64,000 nt of DNA from Pedobacter cryoconitis (GTDB lineage Bacteria; Bacteroidota; Bacteroidia; Sphingobacteriales; Sphingobacteriaceae), in assembly GCA_019352875.1 (NCBI GenBank), contig JAAAFW010000006.1, forward strand, positions 189,364 to 253,363, read 5' to 3'. A program made the position numbers and the translations under genes. Below, in pieces: positions 44,151-54,360 of the stretch (position 1 is its first letter; each line of letters starts with the position of its first letter). A model generated the notes under the pieces. It was given only the letters and a program-made list of their open reading frames with translations, was not told the origin of the DNA and did no database searches.

Positions 44151-45230
44151 ATGAGTTTAAAAGGCTATAAAGGCGTAATTTACGGAGATGCCGTTCAGGA
44201 ATTATTTGAGCAGGCTAAAAAACATCAATTTGCTTTACCAGCAGTAAATGTTACCGGTACAAATACGATTAATGCAGTTATGGAAACTGCTAAAGCAGTG
44301 AATTCACCGGTGATTATTCAATTGTCAAATGGTGGTGCACAGTTCTATGCAGGAAAAACCCTGAATAATGATAATCTTCAGGCATGTGTACTGGGTGCAG
44401 TATCTGCAGCTAAGCATGTACATTTACTGGCAGAACATTATGGTGTTGCTGTAGTGTTGCACACTGATCACGCTGCTAAAAAGTTATTACCATGGATTGA
44501 CGGATTACTTGATCACGGAGAGAAATTCTTTGCTGAACATGGTAAACCTCTTTTCTCGTCGCACATGCTTGATCTTTCTGAAGAGAGTATCGAAGAGAAC
44601 ATGGAGATCTCTACAAAATACCTGGCACGTATGGCCAAAATTGGTATGACTATCGAAATCGAACTGGGTGTAACCGGTGGTGAGGAAGATGGTGTGGATA
44701 ACAGTGATGTAGATAGCTCTAAATTATATACACAACCTTCAGAAGTAGCTTATTCTTATGAAGAATTGAGTAAAGTAAGTGATAAATTTACTGTTGCAGC
44801 TGCTTTCGGTAACGTTCATGGTGTTTATAAACCAGGAAACGTGAAATTACAACCAGTAATTCTGAAGAACTCTCAGGAGTATGTAAAAGAGAAATTCGGT
44901 CTGACTGCAGAGAAACCAATTAACTTTGTTTTCCATGGTGGTTCAGGTTCTTCTCAGGAAGAAATCAGAGAAGCAATTTCTTATGGTGCTATTAAAATGA
45001 ACATCGATACTGATATGCAATGGGCATTATGGGAAGGTGTTTTAGATTACTACAAAGCAAATGAAGCTTATCTTCAGGCGCAGATCGGTAATCCGGATGG
45101 CGAAGATAAACCAAACAAGAAATTTTATGATCCACGTGTATGGTTGCGTAAAGGTGAAGAAGCATTTGTTAAACGTTTAACTCAAGCTTTTGAAGACCTT
45201 AACTGCAGAAATGCAAGTGATAAATTATAA
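44151..45230 (+). CDS. fbaA: Class II fructose-bisphosphate aldolase
   Basis: The 359-residue protein has VVLHTDHAAKKLLPWIDGLL, VHGVYKPGNVKL and FVFHGGSGSSQEEI, the zinc and phosphate motifs of long (FbaA-type) class II aldolases. It cleaves fructose-1,6-bisphosphate to dihydroxyacetone phosphate and glyceraldehyde-3-phosphate. The start ATG 44151 lies after a promoter; an upstream in-frame frame encodes a hydrophobic stretch. A strong terminator follows. Confidence 0.93.
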   Translation: MSLKGYKGVIYGDAVQELFEQAKKHQFALPAVNVTGTNTINAVMETAKAVNSPVIIQLSNGGAQFYAGKTLNNDNLQACVLGAVSAAKHVHLLAEHYGVAVVLHTDHAAKKLLPWIDGLLDHGEKFFAEHGKPLFSSHMLDLSEESIEENMEISTKYLARMAKIGMTIEIELGVTGGEEDGVDNSDVDSSKLYTQPSEVAYSYEELSKVSDKFTVAAAFGNVHGVYKPGNVKLQPVILKNSQEYVKEKFGLTAEKPINFVFHGGSGSSQEEIREAISYGAIKMNIDTDMQWALWEGVLDYYKANEAYLQAQIGNPDGEDKPNKKFYDPRVWLRKGEEAFVKRLTQAFEDLNCRNASDKL

Positions 45231-45268
45231 TTTAACCCATTAACCTGATTTTTCAGGAAAATGTTGTT

Positions 45269-45301
45269 AAAAAGGCTCCGGTATTTTACCGGAGCCTTTT
45301 T
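45269..45301 (+). terminator. Terminator after the aldolase
   Basis: aaaaaggctccggta (45269-45283) pairs with taccggagccttttt (45287-45301), followed by T residues. Confidence 0.88.
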
Positions 45302-45380
45302 TTGTTTCCAGACGCCTGATAACCCGGATTATTTATATGAAATATTCTTTATTATTACTGACATTTAACATAAAAAAAAT

Positions 45381-45866
45381 ATGAAAAACAGTAATAAAAA
45401 TTTCGTGTTCGAAAGGTTCGCTAATGCTGCTACCAGATTTACCGGTAGTTCATCTGCATTTATTATCGCGTTAATGATTGTAATTGTATGGGCAGTTTCA
45501 GGGCCGGTATTCAATTATTCAGAGACCTGGCAGCTGGTTATTAATACGGGTACTACTATTATTACTTTCCTGATGGTATTCCTGATTCAAAAGGCGCAGA
45601 ACAAGGATGGCAAAGCAATACAACTGAAGTTAAATGAATTGATTGCGGCGCACGAAAGGGCCAGTAACCGCATGGTCGACATCGAAGATCTGACTGAGTC
45701 TGAACTGGATCAGTTACATAAATTTTATGTCACATTATCAACTCTGGCGAAACAAGAGACCGATATTCATTGTTCACACTCTATAGATGCAGCGAAGGTC
45801 GTAGACCAGATTAAGAAAAAGCATATTTATAAACACAAAAGCGATGGAAATACTCCAAGTCAATAA
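45381..45866 (+). CDS. Low-affinity iron permease family protein
   Basis: The 161-residue protein matches the Fe_permease family: FERFANAATRFTGSSSAF at the start, two membrane helices (IIALMIVIVWAVSGPVF and VINTGTTIITFLMVFLIQKAQN) and the QLKLNELIAAHERASNRMVD stretch. Such two-helix proteins have been linked to metal or hydrophobic ion movement; in this context the cargo is unproven. Its end overlaps the next GNAT gene by 23 nt, suggesting coupled translation. Confidence 0.85.
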   Translation: MKNSNKNFVFERFANAATRFTGSSSAFIIALMIVIVWAVSGPVFNYSETWQLVINTGTTIITFLMVFLIQKAQNKDGKAIQLKLNELIAAHERASNRMVDIEDLTESELDQLHKFYVTLSTLAKQETDIHCSHSIDAAKVVDQIKKKHIYKHKSDGNTPSQ

Positions 45867-46266
45867 AGCCAGAACTAAAGAAGAACTCGAGACTGTTTTC
45901 GCAATCCGGAATCAGATCTTTGTTGGGGAGCAGGGGTGCCCTGCAGAACCTGAGTCTTCGCATGATGATGATGCAGTGCATTATATAGCTTTAATGGACA
46001 ATAATCCATGCGGTGCATGTCGCTGGCGTAAAACCGACGATGGTTTTAAACTGGAACAGTTTGCTGTTTTACCGGAATTCCGGAATAAAAGGGTAGGTCA
46101 GGCACTGCTGGCTGCAGCACTGGCTGACATCCCGCAAAATTCAGAATTAATTTACCTGAATGCACAGGCAGATGCAGTTGGATTGTACGCGCGTTTTGGT
46201 TTTGCAATAGAAGGAGACCTTTTTGAAGAAGACGGTATGCAGCAGTATAGAATGGTTAAAGTATAA
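45844..46266 (+). CDS. GNAT family acetyltransferase (ElaA-like)
   Basis: The 140-residue protein has TVFAIRNQIFVGEQGC, CGACRWRKTDDGFKLEQFAV, LPEFRNKRVGQALLAAAL (CoA-binding loop) and YARFGFAIEGDLFEEDG. This is the ElaA-type GNAT layout. The substrate is unknown. It overlaps the iron-permease-like gene by 23 nt, so they form a two-gene operon, and is convergent with the HMG-CoA lyase gene (4-nt gap). Confidence 0.85.
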   Translation: MEILQVNKARTKEELETVFAIRNQIFVGEQGCPAEPESSHDDDAVHYIALMDNNPCGACRWRKTDDGFKLEQFAVLPEFRNKRVGQALLAAALADIPQNSELIYLNAQADAVGLYARFGFAIEGDLFEEDGMQQYRMVKV

Positions 46267-46270
46267 GGTA

Positions 46271-47140
46271 CTAGTTATAACTAAAGACTTCAGCAGATAA
46301 TTGTAACGCCTCATTCCAGTAATAGCCATCTATACCGGTTGGTTCGTTTCTGCTTTCCAGAAACGCCAGCAGCTCTTCTGTAGCGATATTACCTGTCAGT
46401 TCATCCTTAGCCATCGGGCAGCCACCAAAGCCTCTCAGCGCACTGTCGAAACGTCTGCATCCGGCTTCATAGGCAGCTGTTATTTTTTCAATTCTCTTTT
46501 CAGGTGTGCTGTGCAGATGGAGCCCGCATTCAATATCAGGAAATTGTTCGTGTAGCATAGGCATCAGTATACGGATCTGCTCGGCTGTAGATACCCCGGT
46601 CGTATCGGCTAATGAAAGTATCTTTGTTCCCAGACCAGCCAGGCTGGAAGCCCATTCTCCTACAATATCGAAACTATATGGGTCTCCATATGGATTACCA
46701 AAGCCCATAGACAAATAGATTACTGCAGTTTTTTGATGCCTGTCACAAAGTTCCAGGATCTGGTCAACCGTGTTGAGGGAAGCAAGCATGCTCGAATTGG
46801 TATTCCGATGCTGAAAGGTTTCAGAGATGGAGAAAGGAAAGCCTATATAACTGATCTCGGGAAAAGTTACCGCTTCCTCCGCACCCCTGAGATTAGCTGC
46901 AATTGCAAGTAATTTTGTGGAGGTACTGCTCATGTCGAGTTTTTCCAGTACTTCTCTGGTATCCCGCATTTGCGGAATAGCCTTTTGAGAAACAAAACTT
47001 CCAAAATCAAGTGTGTCAAATCCCGCTTTCAGCAACAGATTAATATAAGCTGCTTTGAGTGCCGTTGGTATAAATTCATGAATGCCCTGCATGGCATCTC
47101 TTGGACATTCTACCAGTTTCAAAGTGTTTTCCGTATTCAT
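46271..47140 (-). CDS. Hydroxymethylglutaryl-CoA lyase
   Basis: The 289-residue protein has the DRE-TIM family order: ECPRDAMQGIHEFI (metal Asp and Arg), YLSMGFGNPYGDPY, LADTTGVSTAEQIR, CGLHLHSTPEKR (metal His pair) and the catalytic loop GFGGCPMAKDELTGN. It splits HMG-CoA into acetyl-CoA and acetoacetate in leucine degradation. I start at ATG 47140; a nine-residue longer form from 47167 is possible. No other leucine-breakdown gene is adjacent. Confidence 0.9.
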   Translation of the reverse strand: MNTENTLKLVECPRDAMQGIHEFIPTALKAAYINLLLKAGFDTLDFGSFVSQKAIPQMRDTREVLEKLDMSSTSTKLLAIAANLRGAEEAVTFPEISYIGFPFSISETFQHRNTNSSMLASLNTVDQILELCDRHQKTAVIYLSMGFGNPYGDPYSFDIVGEWASSLAGLGTKILSLADTTGVSTAEQIRILMPMLHEQFPDIECGLHLHSTPEKRIEKITAAYEAGCRRFDSALRGFGGCPMAKDELTGNIATEELLAFLESRNEPTGIDGYYWNEALQLSAEVFSYN

Positions 47141-47195
47141 ATGTTTTTGGCTAAACCAGGTGTTCAATACAAGGTATTAAAAAATGTGTATAACA

Positions 47196-47225
47196 AAAAA
47201 AGGCATCCCACGGGATGCCTTTTTT
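47196..47225. terminator. Bidirectional hairpin terminator
   Basis: aaaaaaggcatccc (47196-47209) pairs with gggatgcctttttt (47212-47225), with A/T flanks on both sides. It lies just after the secDF stop and before the lyase gene, both on the minus strand, so it mainly ends the secDF transcript. Confidence 0.85.
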
Positions 47226-47241
47226 ATGCATTTATTATGAA

Positions 47242-50199
47242 TTAATGCGCCGGATGTTTCTCTCCTTTTCCTAAGTCAATAACAATAGGAGTAGAGATAC
47301 ATAGTGACGAATAAGTACCGATAACACGTCCGATTAACAACGCAAAGATGAATCCTCTGATACTTTCTCCACCAAAGATGAAGATTACCAGTAATACAAA
47401 GAATACAGTTAAGGATGTTAAAATAGTACGACTTAAAGTACTATTCAGTGCAAAGTTGATTAATTGATTGCGTTCTTCACCGTAAAGATCATCTTTACCA
47501 GCTTCAGCAAGTTTCTCACGGATACGGTCAAATACGACAACAGTCTCTGTCATTGTGTAAGACATAACTGTTAAGATCGCAGCGATAAAATCCTGACCAA
47601 TTTCCAGAGAGAATGGTAATACACCATCCAGGATTGTATAGAATGAAAGAACAAGCAGTACATCATGGAATAATGCGATAACCGCACCCAGACCGTAGTT
47701 TAGTTTTTTGAACCTTACGATGATATAGATGAACATCAGCAGACAAGAGAACAGAATCGCGCCATAAGCACTATAAACTAAGTCACTTGCGATGATCGGC
47801 CCTACTTTCTGGTTACTTTCAATCGAATATTTAACCTTTGTTTTATCCAGACCTGTTTTTAATGCATTTTCAACAAGTTTGTCTGCACCTGCATCCTGGT
47901 CAGTAATATGATAAGTTGTAGTAATTTTAAGTTCGTTATCGTTACCTGCAGTTTTAACCTGAATTTCTTCATGTTCAAAGCTTGGTGCAAGGATCTCTTT
48001 CACATCCTCAGTGTTCATGCCTTTATCGAAATGAACGATATAAGTACGGCCACCTTTAAAATCAATACCTAATCTTAAACCGCCATTTTTAAAGTAGAAG
48101 ACAAAACCTAATACGATGATGATTGAAGAAATAGTGTAGTAGATCTTTCTGTGTCCAACGAAATTGAAAGCAATATTTTTGAAAGCGTGAATTGTGTATT
48201 TATTACCGAAAGTGATATTGGCATTTTTACCCAGCAGAGAGTCGAAAACCAGGCGTGAGATTAATACTGCACAGAACAGGGATGAAAGAATACCGATACA
48301 TAATGTAGTTGCAAAACCCTGAACCGGTCCGCTACCAAAAACGTAAAGAATAACACCAAGGATTAATACTGTAACATTCGAGTCAATAATAGAAGGCATC
48401 GCATGTTTGAAACCTTCGCTGATAGAAGCAGAAATAGATTTTCCATGATTGAGTTCTTCCCTTACACGTTCAAAGATCAGAATGTTTGCATCGACTGACA
48501 GACCGATTACCAGAATAATACCAGCGATACCAGGTAAGGTTAATACAGCACCCAGCGAAACCAGGATACCCATAATAAAGAATAAGTTGATAACCAATGC
48601 AAGGTTAGCTACCCATCCGGCTTTGTTGTAATATAAAGCCATGAATACCAGGATTACCACAAATGCAAGCACAAATGAAAGTAAACCGTTGTCAATTGCT
48701 GCCTGACCTAAAGATGGACCAACAACAAACTCACCAACGATACGTGCAGGTGCAGGTAATTTACCAGCTTTTAAGATATTGGCTAAATCCTGAGTTTCAT
48801 TCACGGTAAAGTTACCGGTGATTGAAGAGATACCGTTTGGAATTTCGTTCTGAACAGTAGGTGCAGAATAAACAGCATTATCAAGGACAATAGCGATAGA
48901 TTTTTTATTGTTTGGATCAGCAGAAGCTTCAGCTGTGATTTTTTTCCATTTCTGAGCACCGTCGCCAGTCATGTACATGGTCACTTCAGGTTTACCTTTC
49001 TGATCGTAATCATGACGGGCATCGCTGATTGCTTCACCACCTAAATCTGGTTTGCCATCCGGAGATAAAGATTTGATTGCATACAATTCAAATACTTTGG
49101 TACCGTCCATAGGTCTTACACTCCACATGAACTTAAAGCTTTGCGGAATGATAGATTTTACCTCAGGTAAATTGAAATAGGCATTTACTTTAGCAGTATC
49201 TTTTTGAGCTACCCAGCCAACAGTCGGACCCGGACGTAATGAAGGTTGTCCGTTTTCAGCCTGGTAAGTCGGGATATTTAAAACAGAGAACAGTGGGTTG
49301 CTTTTAGCAAGGTCGGCAGTTTTAGCGTCAACTGAATCTTTAGATCCGGTTTTCTTTGCCAGGTTTGCTAAAGCACTTCCGCTTTTTGCTGCTGTATCGG
49401 TTTTTACTGCAGCAGTAGCTGTAGTGTCTTTTAGAGTAGAGGCAAGGGTTTTGTTGATGTTTTCCATCACAGAATAAACTTCTTCATTCTGGTATACCTG
49501 CCAGAATTGCAATTCTGCAGAACCTTGTAATAATTTATGAACCCTTTCTTTATCCTGAACACCTGGCATCTCAATCAGGATACGGTTAGTACCTTCTTGT
49601 TTCTGCATGTTTGGACTTACTACACCAAAACCATCGATACGGCTTCTGATAATAATGAAAGAGCGGTCGATAGCACTGTTGGCTTCTTTAGAAAGGTAAG
49701 TCTTAACGTCAGAGTTGCTGGCGTTAGCTTTCAGCTGCTGTGCATTGTCCTGGTTAGAGAAATAATCAGCCAACTTAACATTAGGGCTAAGTTTTTCAAA
49801 TTCATTTACAAACAGGTTGATGAAATCTTTACCACCGGCATTCATCTGATTTTGTGCTGTTGTGATAGCTTTGTTGAAATTAGCATCATCCGGGTTACCA
49901 GCTAAAGATTTAACCAGTTCGCCCAACGAAATTTCCATAGTAACGTTCATACCACCTTTAAGGTCAAGACCAAGGTTGATCTCTTTGCCTTTACAGAATT
50001 CGTAGTCGAAACCGAAGATCGGATAGACAGGTACAGTAGACATGGAGTCTAAGTAAGCTTTTTCTTTAACCAGGTCACCTTTGGCATACGCTTTGGCGTC
50101 TTTTTCTACCTTCGAGGTGACTAGATTGAACGAGAGTGAATACACACAGACAATACCTAATAGTATTGCCATAAATTTAATGAAACCTTTACCTTGCAT
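47242..50199 (-). CDS. secDF: Protein translocase SecDF, fused form
   Basis: The 985-residue protein joins SecD (about 1-620) and SecF (about 680-985). Each half has an N-terminal helix, a periplasmic domain and five later helices. Motifs include GLDLKGGMNVTMEIS, RIDGFGVVSPNMQKQEGTNR (SecD), VIGLSVDANILIFERVREEL and, in SecF, IDFKGGRTYIVHFDKG and TMTETVVVFDRIRE. It uses the proton gradient to pull preproteins through SecYEG. A long Ala/Lys-rich stretch (TTATAAVKTDTAAKS) lies in the SecD loop. YajC is encoded 30 kb away. Confidence 0.93.
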   Translation of the reverse strand: MQGKGFIKFMAILLGIVCVYSLSFNLVTSKVEKDAKAYAKGDLVKEKAYLDSMSTVPVYPIFGFDYEFCKGKEINLGLDLKGGMNVTMEISLGELVKSLAGNPDDANFNKAITTAQNQMNAGGKDFINLFVNEFEKLSPNVKLADYFSNQDNAQQLKANASNSDVKTYLSKEANSAIDRSFIIIRSRIDGFGVVSPNMQKQEGTNRILIEMPGVQDKERVHKLLQGSAELQFWQVYQNEEVYSVMENINKTLASTLKDTTATAAVKTDTAAKSGSALANLAKKTGSKDSVDAKTADLAKSNPLFSVLNIPTYQAENGQPSLRPGPTVGWVAQKDTAKVNAYFNLPEVKSIIPQSFKFMWSVRPMDGTKVFELYAIKSLSPDGKPDLGGEAISDARHDYDQKGKPEVTMYMTGDGAQKWKKITAEASADPNNKKSIAIVLDNAVYSAPTVQNEIPNGISSITGNFTVNETQDLANILKAGKLPAPARIVGEFVVGPSLGQAAIDNGLLSFVLAFVVILVFMALYYNKAGWVANLALVINLFFIMGILVSLGAVLTLPGIAGIILVIGLSVDANILIFERVREELNHGKSISASISEGFKHAMPSIIDSNVTVLILGVILYVFGSGPVQGFATTLCIGILSSLFCAVLISRLVFDSLLGKNANITFGNKYTIHAFKNIAFNFVGHRKIYYTISSIIIVLGFVFYFKNGGLRLGIDFKGGRTYIVHFDKGMNTEDVKEILAPSFEHEEIQVKTAGNDNELKITTTYHITDQDAGADKLVENALKTGLDKTKVKYSIESNQKVGPIIASDLVYSAYGAILFSCLLMFIYIIVRFKKLNYGLGAVIALFHDVLLVLSFYTILDGVLPFSLEIGQDFIAAILTVMSYTMTETVVVFDRIREKLAEAGKDDLYGEERNQLINFALNSTLSRTILTSLTVFFVLLVIFIFGGESIRGFIFALLIGRVIGTYSSLCISTPIVIDLGKGEKHPAH

Positions 50200-50397
50200 T
50201 TTTTGTTTGTAATTATTTGTCTATGCTGTATTATTTTTCAACAAGTCGGCAAATCTAATTAAATTTTTAATTTAATAGTCAGCCTAATATAATATTCGGA
50301 CCGTTTAATTGAATTTAATTTCTTATGCAGCTTTTAGCCGCATTTTAAGCCATTTTTACGGTTTGGACATTTTGAACGGGCAGATCATTTAAATTAA

Positions 50398-50883
50398 TTA
50401 TCTGCGTATCAGGGTTAAAAAACTATAATTCAATTGATTCTTGTCATCCGCAGAAAAAGCTGTTCTCGATACCTCTTCCCACTGTGCAGGATCGGTTTCC
50501 GGGAAGAATGTATCAGCTTCAAATTCTCCATCCACAATAGTGATCTCCAGCTTTCCGGTAACTGCTAATGCAGCTGCATATATTTGCGCGCCGCCAATAA
50601 TGAAAACTTCTTCTTCCGTATTGCATAGTGCTGTCGCATCCTCCAGGCAGGAAACAACTTCCACTCCCGGTATCTCCAGATCCTGCTGTCTGCTGATCAC
50701 AATATTTCTGCGGTTAGGCAGTGGTTTTCCGATAGAGTCATAAGTTTTTCTACCCATGATTACGGTATGGCCCGTCGTCAGGGATTTAAAATGTTTGAGA
50801 TCTGCCGGCAGATGCCATAATAGTTTATTTTCTTTTCCAATAGCCCTGTTTGTGGCCATCGCTACAACTATAGTTAACATCAT
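50398..50883 (-). CDS. folA: Dihydrofolate reductase
   Basis: The 161-residue protein has [43 protein letters not shown] and FIIGGAQIY, the DHFR signature regions. It reduces dihydrofolate to tetrahydrofolate using NADPH. It regenerates the cofactor that the upstream thymidylate synthase oxidises. Its start overlaps the thyA stop by four bases, so the two are coupled. Confidence 0.93.
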   Translation of the reverse strand: MMLTIVVAMATNRAIGKENKLLWHLPADLKHFKSLTTGHTVIMGRKTYDSIGKPLPNRRNIVISRQQDLEIPGVEVVSCLEDATALCNTEEEVFIIGGAQIYAAALAVTGKLEITIVDGEFEADTFFPETDPAQWEEVSRTAFSADDKNQLNYSFLTLIRR

Positions 50884-51674
50884 ACTGCGACGGCTCCTTT
50901 AATATGCGGATGAGCCTCATAATTTTTAAGGCTGAAATCTTCGTACTTGAAATCGAAAATATCCTTTACATCAGGATTTATTTCCATATGTGGTAATGGG
51001 AAAGGAGTTCTGCTGAGTTGAAGTCTGGCCTGTTCAATGTGATTATTGTATAAATGCGCGTCGCCAAGGGTGTGAATGAAGTCGCCATACTGTAATCCGC
51101 AAACTTGTGCCACCATCATAGTCAGCAGTGCATAAGAAGCAATGTTAAACGGTACACCCAGGAAGATGTCGGCACTGCGCTGGTAAAGCTGGCAGCTTAA
51201 TTTGCCATCGGCAACGTAGAACTGAAAGAAAGCATGGCAAGGCGGAAGGGCCATCTGATCAATTTCTGCGACATTCCAGGCAGAAACAATAATCCTTCTG
51301 GAATCCGGATTAGTCTTAATGGTTTGGATAATCTGACTGATCTGATCAATGTGTGTGCCGTCTGGACGAGGCCATGAACGCCATTGAGATCCATATACAG
51401 GACCTAGATTACCCTGTTCATCTGCCCATTCATCCCATATTTTTACCTGGTTGTCTTTGAGATAGGATATGTTTGTATCCCCGCTCAGGAACCAGATCAA
51501 TTCATGAATTATAGATTTGAGGTGTAATTTCTTGGTGGTGACCATTGGAAAACCATCCTGCAGGTTAAATCGCATCTGGTACCCGAAGACACTGATTGTT
51601 CCTGTACCGGTGCGGTCATGTTTCTGCGTTCCGTGATCCAGCACATGCTGCATCAAGTCCAGATATTGTTTCAT
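50880..51674 (-). CDS. thyA: Thymidylate synthase
   Basis: The 264-residue protein is a standard Thy[39 protein letters not shown], the catalytic cysteine in [14 protein letters not shown] and [20 protein letters not shown]. It methylates dUMP to dTMP, turning methylene-tetrahydrofolate into dihydrofolate for FolA encoded next. The gene leads the thyA-folA pair and is divergent from ispE. Confidence 0.95.
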   Translation of the reverse strand: MKQYLDLMQHVLDHGTQKHDRTGTGTISVFGYQMRFNLQDGFPMVTTKKLHLKSIIHELIWFLSGDTNISYLKDNQVKIWDEWADEQGNLGPVYGSQWRSWPRPDGTHIDQISQIIQTIKTNPDSRRIIVSAWNVAEIDQMALPPCHAFFQFYVADGKLSCQLYQRSADIFLGVPFNIASYALLTMMVAQVCGLQYGDFIHTLGDAHLYNNHIEQARLQLSRTPFPLPHMEINPDVKDIFDFKYEDFSLKNYEAHPHIKGAVAV

Positions 51675-51813
51675 GTGTAGAATTTAATGTTTCCGCAAAA
51701 TAACATAAAAAAAACACAGACACCCAAAATACGAAGGACATGATCATTTAATTTTAGCTATTACAAGGTAAAAATTACAAGAAGGCTACTAATTTATTTT
51801 ACGGACAGATGCC

Positions 51814-51841
51814 TTGGCGCTTTTTGGTTTTTGTAAGTTTG
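51814..51841 (+). promoter_or_regulatory. Promoter of ispE
   Basis: TAAGTTTG at 51834-51841 fits TAnnTTTG, with TTG at 51814-51816. The ATG at 51860 is 19 nt downstream, which argues against a start at 51809. Confidence 0.5.
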
Positions 51842-51859
51842 CAGCAGAAACGACATGCT

Positions 51860-52666
51860 ATGCTCGCATTTGCCAACTGTAAAATTAATTTAGGCTTAAA
51901 CATTACTGCACGCCGGGCTGACGGATATCATGAGCTGGAAACCATATTCTATCCGGTAAAACTTTATGATGTCGTAGAACTCAATGCGGCGGAACATACC
52001 AGTTGCCACATTAGGGGGCTTGATATTCCTGGCAACGGTGAAGATAATCTCTGTCTTAAAGCCTTTCATTTATTGCAAAAGGAGTTTAATCTTCCGGAGC
52101 AGCAGATCACTTTACTGAAAAATATACCGATAGGTGCAGGTTTAGGTGGTGGTTCATCAGATGCCGCATTCTTGTTGAAGCTGATCAATTCAAAATTTGA
52201 TTTAGGAATCACAGAAACTGAGCTGGAGCAATATGCCGGGACTTTAGGTGCCGACTGCCCTTTTTTTATTAAAAACAAAGCAGTTTATGCTGCAGGCATT
52301 GGAGATGAATTCGCGGCAGTAAATGTTGATTTGTCTGCCTATCAAATAACCATCGTCAAACCGCCTGTTCATATTTCAACCGCTGAAGCTTATGGTGCTG
52401 TCCGACCAGCAGTCCCGCCGATTTCACTTAAAGACGTAATTAATTTGCCAGTCAGCGAATGGAAAGGGAAAGTCAAAAATGACTTTGAATCACCTGTTTT
52501 TCAAAAATATCCTGAAATTGCACAAATCAAACAAATGCTTTACGACTCAGGTGCTACATTTGCTCTGATGAGCGGTAGTGGGTCCAGTGTCTTCGGAATA
52601 TTCGAAAATAAAGTAAGACTGCCTGCACTTGAGCAAAACAACCTCGTATTTTACACCAGACCTTAA
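51860..52666 (+). CDS. ispE: 4-diphosphocytidyl-2-C-methyl-D-erythritol kinase
   Basis: The 268-residue GHMP kinase begins with ANCKINLGLNITARRADGYH, has the ATP loop PIGAGLGGGSSDAAF (about 92-106) and ends with LMSGSGSSVFGIFE. It phosphorylates CDP-methylerythritol in the MEP isoprenoid route. The length fits. The start ATG 51860 was chosen over 51809 because a promoter lies between them. It is 4 nt ahead of the OsmC gene. Confidence 0.93.
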   Translation: MLAFANCKINLGLNITARRADGYHELETIFYPVKLYDVVELNAAEHTSCHIRGLDIPGNGEDNLCLKAFHLLQKEFNLPEQQITLLKNIPIGAGLGGGSSDAAFLLKLINSKFDLGITETELEQYAGTLGADCPFFIKNKAVYAAGIGDEFAAVNVDLSAYQITIVKPPVHISTAEAYGAVRPAVPPISLKDVINLPVSEWKGKVKNDFESPVFQKYPEIAQIKQMLYDSGATFALMSGSGSSVFGIFENKVRLPALEQNNLVFYTRP

Positions 52667-52669
52667 ATT

Positions 52670-53089
52670 ATGGAAATCAACCTGATCAGAAAAAATAATA
52701 AGTTCAATTTCGAAGCGGAAAATTCATCTGGATTTAAAGTTGAATTAGATGCTAATCCAGCCATTGGTGGCGACGGAAAAGGATTCAGACCAATGGAGAT
52801 GCTCCTGGTAGGGCTGGGTGGCTGCAGCGGAATCGATATGGTAAATATCCTCAGCAAACAAAAAGAAGAGCTCTCGGACATCAGTATCCGGATTAATGCC
52901 ACGCGGAAAGAAAATGAAATTCCTGCGATTTTTGAAGTGATCAATATCCACTTCGACCTGTACGGGTCACTCAGCGCACAGAAAGCACAGCGTGCACTTG
53001 ATCTGACATTTGAAAAATATTGCTCAGTATCTCATATTCTGGGACACTCGGCGAAAATCAACTTCACCTATACTATCCATACAACATAA
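52670..53089 (+). CDS. OsmC-family protein
   Basis: The 139-residue protein has the OsmC order: strand-rich start, the first active cysteine in LVGLGGCSGIDMVNILSKQ and the second in FEKYCSVSHILGHSA. The cysteine pair can reduce organic peroxides in this family, although some members have other roles. It sits between ispE and metZ with gaps of 3 and 2 nt, so the three are one operon. Confidence 0.9.
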   Translation: MEINLIRKNNKFNFEAENSSGFKVELDANPAIGGDGKGFRPMEMLLVGLGGCSGIDMVNILSKQKEELSDISIRINATRKENEIPAIFEVINIHFDLYGSLSAQKAQRALDLTFEKYCSVSHILGHSAKINFTYTIHTT

Positions 53090-53091
53090 CC

Positions 53092-54264
53092 ATGCCAAAC
53101 GATAACTTTGAAACCATTGCTATACGGCTGCAGACGGAACGCAGTCAGTATAAAGAACATTCAGTTCCGCTCTACCTGACTTCAAGCTATAAATTTGATG
53201 ATGCAGAAGAAATGCGCGCGCTTTTCGCGAATGAAAAAGAAGGAAATGTTTACAGCCGCTATGCTAATCCGAATACGACCGAGCTGATTGAGAAGATGGC
53301 GGCACTTGAAGGTGCTGAAACAGGTTGGGTAACAGCAACAGGAATGGCTGCCCTGTTCACTACTTTCGCAACTTTTCTGGCTGCAGGTGACCATGTGTTG
53401 TCCAGCCGTTCAGTTTTTGGATCAACGCATCAGTTACTGAATAATATTTTCCCAAAATGGAATATCAGCTATTCCTATGCAGACCTCGATAAAAAAGAGC
53501 AGTGGGAGAATGGAATCCAGGAGAATACTAAAATGATCTTTATAGAAACACCTTCCAATCCGGGAATCGATATTATTGATTTGGAGTGGATCGGGGCACT
53601 TGCTAAAAAGCACGGTATCCTGCTGGTGGTAGATAATTGTTTTGCTACACCTTACCTGCAGCAGCCGCTAAAATATGGTGCAGATCTTTCCATACACTCT
53701 GCAACTAAATTTATCGACGGACAAGGCCGTACACTAGGTGGTATTATCCTGGGGTCGGACGAGCTGATCCGTCAGATTGAAGGTTTTGCAAGACATAGTG
53801 GACCGGCAATGTCGCCGTTTAATGCATGGATACTTTCTAAAAGTCTGGAAACACTGGCTGTCAGAATGGACAGGCATTGTGAAAATGCGTTAAAAGTGGC
53901 AAATTTCCTGGAGGCTCATGCGGAGATCAAGCAGGTCAGGTATCCATTTTTACCGTCTCACCCACAGTATGATATCGCTAAAAAGCAGATGAAACAAGGC
54001 GGTGGAATTGTTACACTGGTGATCAATGGAGGCGGAGCAGCGGCCGGCCGTTTTATGGACCGTCTGAAAATGTTCTCGATATCAGCTAACCTGGGAGATA
54101 CCCGTTCGATTGCCACGCATCCCGCAACCAGCACACATTCCAAATTAACTGAGGAGCAAAGGCTGGAAGTAGGCATTGAGCAGGGGACGGTCAGACTTTC
54201 GATCGGTCTGGAACATGTCGATGACATCATTGCAGATATTAGTCAGGCATTACAGGCTGATTAG
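53092..54264 (+). CDS. metZ: Trans-sulfuration PLP enzyme, O-succinylhomoserine sulfhydrylase type
   Basis: The 390-residue protein has ETIAIRLQTERSQYKEHSVP, NVYSRYANPNTTELIEKMA, the PLP lysine in SIHSATKFIDGQGRTLGG and the late NLGDTRSIATHPATSTHSKL. This pattern fits MetZ, which makes homocysteine from succinylhomoserine and sulfide. A cystathionine synthase or lyase role cannot be ruled out. The start ATG 53092 is 2 nt after the OsmC stop. Confidence 0.88.
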   Translation: MPNDNFETIAIRLQTERSQYKEHSVPLYLTSSYKFDDAEEMRALFANEKEGNVYSRYANPNTTELIEKMAALEGAETGWVTATGMAALFTTFATFLAAGDHVLSSRSVFGSTHQLLNNIFPKWNISYSYADLDKKEQWENGIQENTKMIFIETPSNPGIDIIDLEWIGALAKKHGILLVVDNCFATPYLQQPLKYGADLSIHSATKFIDGQGRTLGGIILGSDELIRQIEGFARHSGPAMSPFNAWILSKSLETLAVRMDRHCENALKVANFLEAHAEIKQVRYPFLPSHPQYDIAKKQMKQGGGIVTLVINGGGAAAGRFMDRLKMFSISANLGDTRSIATHPATSTHSKLTEEQRLEVGIEQGTVRLSIGLEHVDDIIADISQALQAD

Positions 54265-54287
54265 TCGGTTGCTTTAAAAATTTTAAT

Positions 54288-54340
54288 ATTCAATAAAAAT
54301 GCCGGTTTCCCGTGATGGAAGACCGGCATTTTTATTGAAT
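54288..54340. terminator. Bidirectional terminator with long stem
   Basis: attcaataaaaatgccggt (54288-54306) pairs perfectly with its complement at 54322-54340. It lies between metZ and the convergent LapA-like gene and has A/T runs inside the stem. Confidence 0.88.
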
Positions 54341-54360
54341 TCATTTGAATCAGATCCGGC

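Noticed and set aside
49537..49905. 122-codon plus-strand frame inside secDF
   Set aside because: secDF is clearly coding here on the other strand; the frame has no signal or domain.
53958..54230. Reverse-strand frame inside metZ
   Set aside because: It is antisense to the conserved C-terminal part of metZ, with a translation typical of a shadow frame.
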